Shown here: piece after piece, positions 5,889 through 6,043 of the stretch
How positions within the stretch are numbered: position 1 is the first letter of the stretch
Layout of the letters: each line of letters opens with the position of its first letter
From: an uncultured Eubacteriales bacterium
GTDB taxonomy: Bacteria > Bacillota > Clostridia > Oscillospirales > Acutalibacteraceae
Direction: 5' to 3'
NCBI GenBank assembly: GCA_900321515.1
Contig: ONWI01000052.1
Span: 1 to 6,043 of the forward strand
Length of the DNA: 6,043 bases
Translations under genes and position numbers: made by a program
The notes under the pieces: generated by a model
Seen by the model: the letters and a program-made list of their open reading frames with translations, nothing else
What the model was told of the DNA's origin: nothing
Databases searched by the model: none

Positions 5889-5917
5889 ATTATAACATCT
5901 CAGGCGCGCAAATGCAA
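5889..5917 (-). promoter_or_regulatory. sigma-A type promoter for the hisS operon
   Basis: On the minus strand the -35 box is TTGCAT (5912-5917), followed by an ideal 17-nt spacer and a consensus -10 TATAAT (5889-5894). TG lies one base before the -10, forming an extended -10 element. The DNA just upstream of the -35 box is A/T-rich. Transcription should begin near 5882, giving a leader of about 55 nt before the ATG at 5827. No other promoter of comparable quality was found between the genes, so this one probably drives the whole hisS-to-GNAT cluster. Confidence 0.85.
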
Positions 5918-5972
5918 TATTTTCTGAGAAAAATGAGACCGTGATTTTTGTTCTTTTTATAAGAGCCTGCTG

Positions 5973-6003
5973 AAAAAAACGGCAAGCCCCCATAACCTTG
6001 TCG
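5973..6003 (-). terminator. candidate terminator of an upstream minus-strand gene
   Basis: On the minus strand CGACAAG (6003-5997) pairs with CTTGCCG (5986-5980), with one A/C mismatch and a 10-nt loop. Seven T follow directly (5979-5973). This has the layout of a modest intrinsic terminator about 55 bp upstream of the hisS -35 box, and would separate the hisS unit from whatever lies beyond the window. The mismatch and large loop weaken it. Reading frames open from the window edge run through it without recognisable protein content, so I annotate no partial gene here. Confidence 0.4.
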
Positions 6004-6043
6004 GCAAAGCGCTGTCAGATTTCCGTTCTTCCCGCTGAATGAC

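Noticed and set aside
5766..5993. 75-codon minus-strand frame upstream of and overlapping the hisS start
   Set aside because: It runs through the terminator candidate, promoter and leader and into hisS in another frame, with no recognisable content.
5890..6042. Minus-strand frame open from the window edge, possible 3' end of an upstream gene
   Set aside because: It reads through the T7 hairpin and the hisS promoter to a stop inside the -10 box. The peptide is not recognisable, so it is not supportable as a gene.
5837..6043. T-box riboswitch upstream of hisS
   Set aside because: I looked for the conserved T-box core and antiterminator and found none, and the leader from the strong promoter is too short.

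Overview
The window looks like a piece of a Bacillota chromosome of class Clostridia, probably Oscillospirales/Ruminococcaceae-like. This is an inference from the styles of the two aminoacyl-tRNA synthetases, the purine-rich Shine-Dalgarno sites, the moderate GC content and the GC-rich intergenic hairpin module. No 16S or other taxonomic marker is present.

All seven credible genes lie on the minus strand and read as one co-directional cluster, from right to left: hisS (histidyl-tRNA synthetase), a DUF2809 membrane protein, a GNAT acetyltransferase, an unrecognised small three-helix membrane protein, a second GNAT, aspS (aspartyl-tRNA synthetase) and a third GNAT of the RimJ/RimL type. Gaps are short (an 8-base overlap, then 1, 24, 46, 45 and 53 nt) and hold no convincing terminator. 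A single strong promoter lies in front of hisS: TTGCAT, 17 nt, TATAAT, with an extended -10 TG. It should give a leader of about 55 nt, too short for the T-box that controls hisS-aspS in many Firmicutes. The leader has a perfect 8-bp A/U-rich inverted repeat that abuts the hisS Shine-Dalgarno.

Right edge (about 5895-6043): non-coding as far as I can see, with a candidate terminator for an unseen upstream minus-strand gene. Left edge (1-257): no gene. It holds three back-to-back GC-rich hairpins, a near-identical short direct repeat on either side of them, and an imperfect hairpin at the window edge that could end the operon.

Functionally, hisS and aspS supply His-tRNA and Asp-tRNA for translation; the pair is often adjacent in Firmicutes. 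Here four small genes sit between them and a third acetyltransferase follows aspS. The most interesting reading, not proven, is that some of these acetyltransferases protect translation, for example by acetylating toxic amino acids or aminoacyl-adenylate analogues that poison tRNA synthetases.
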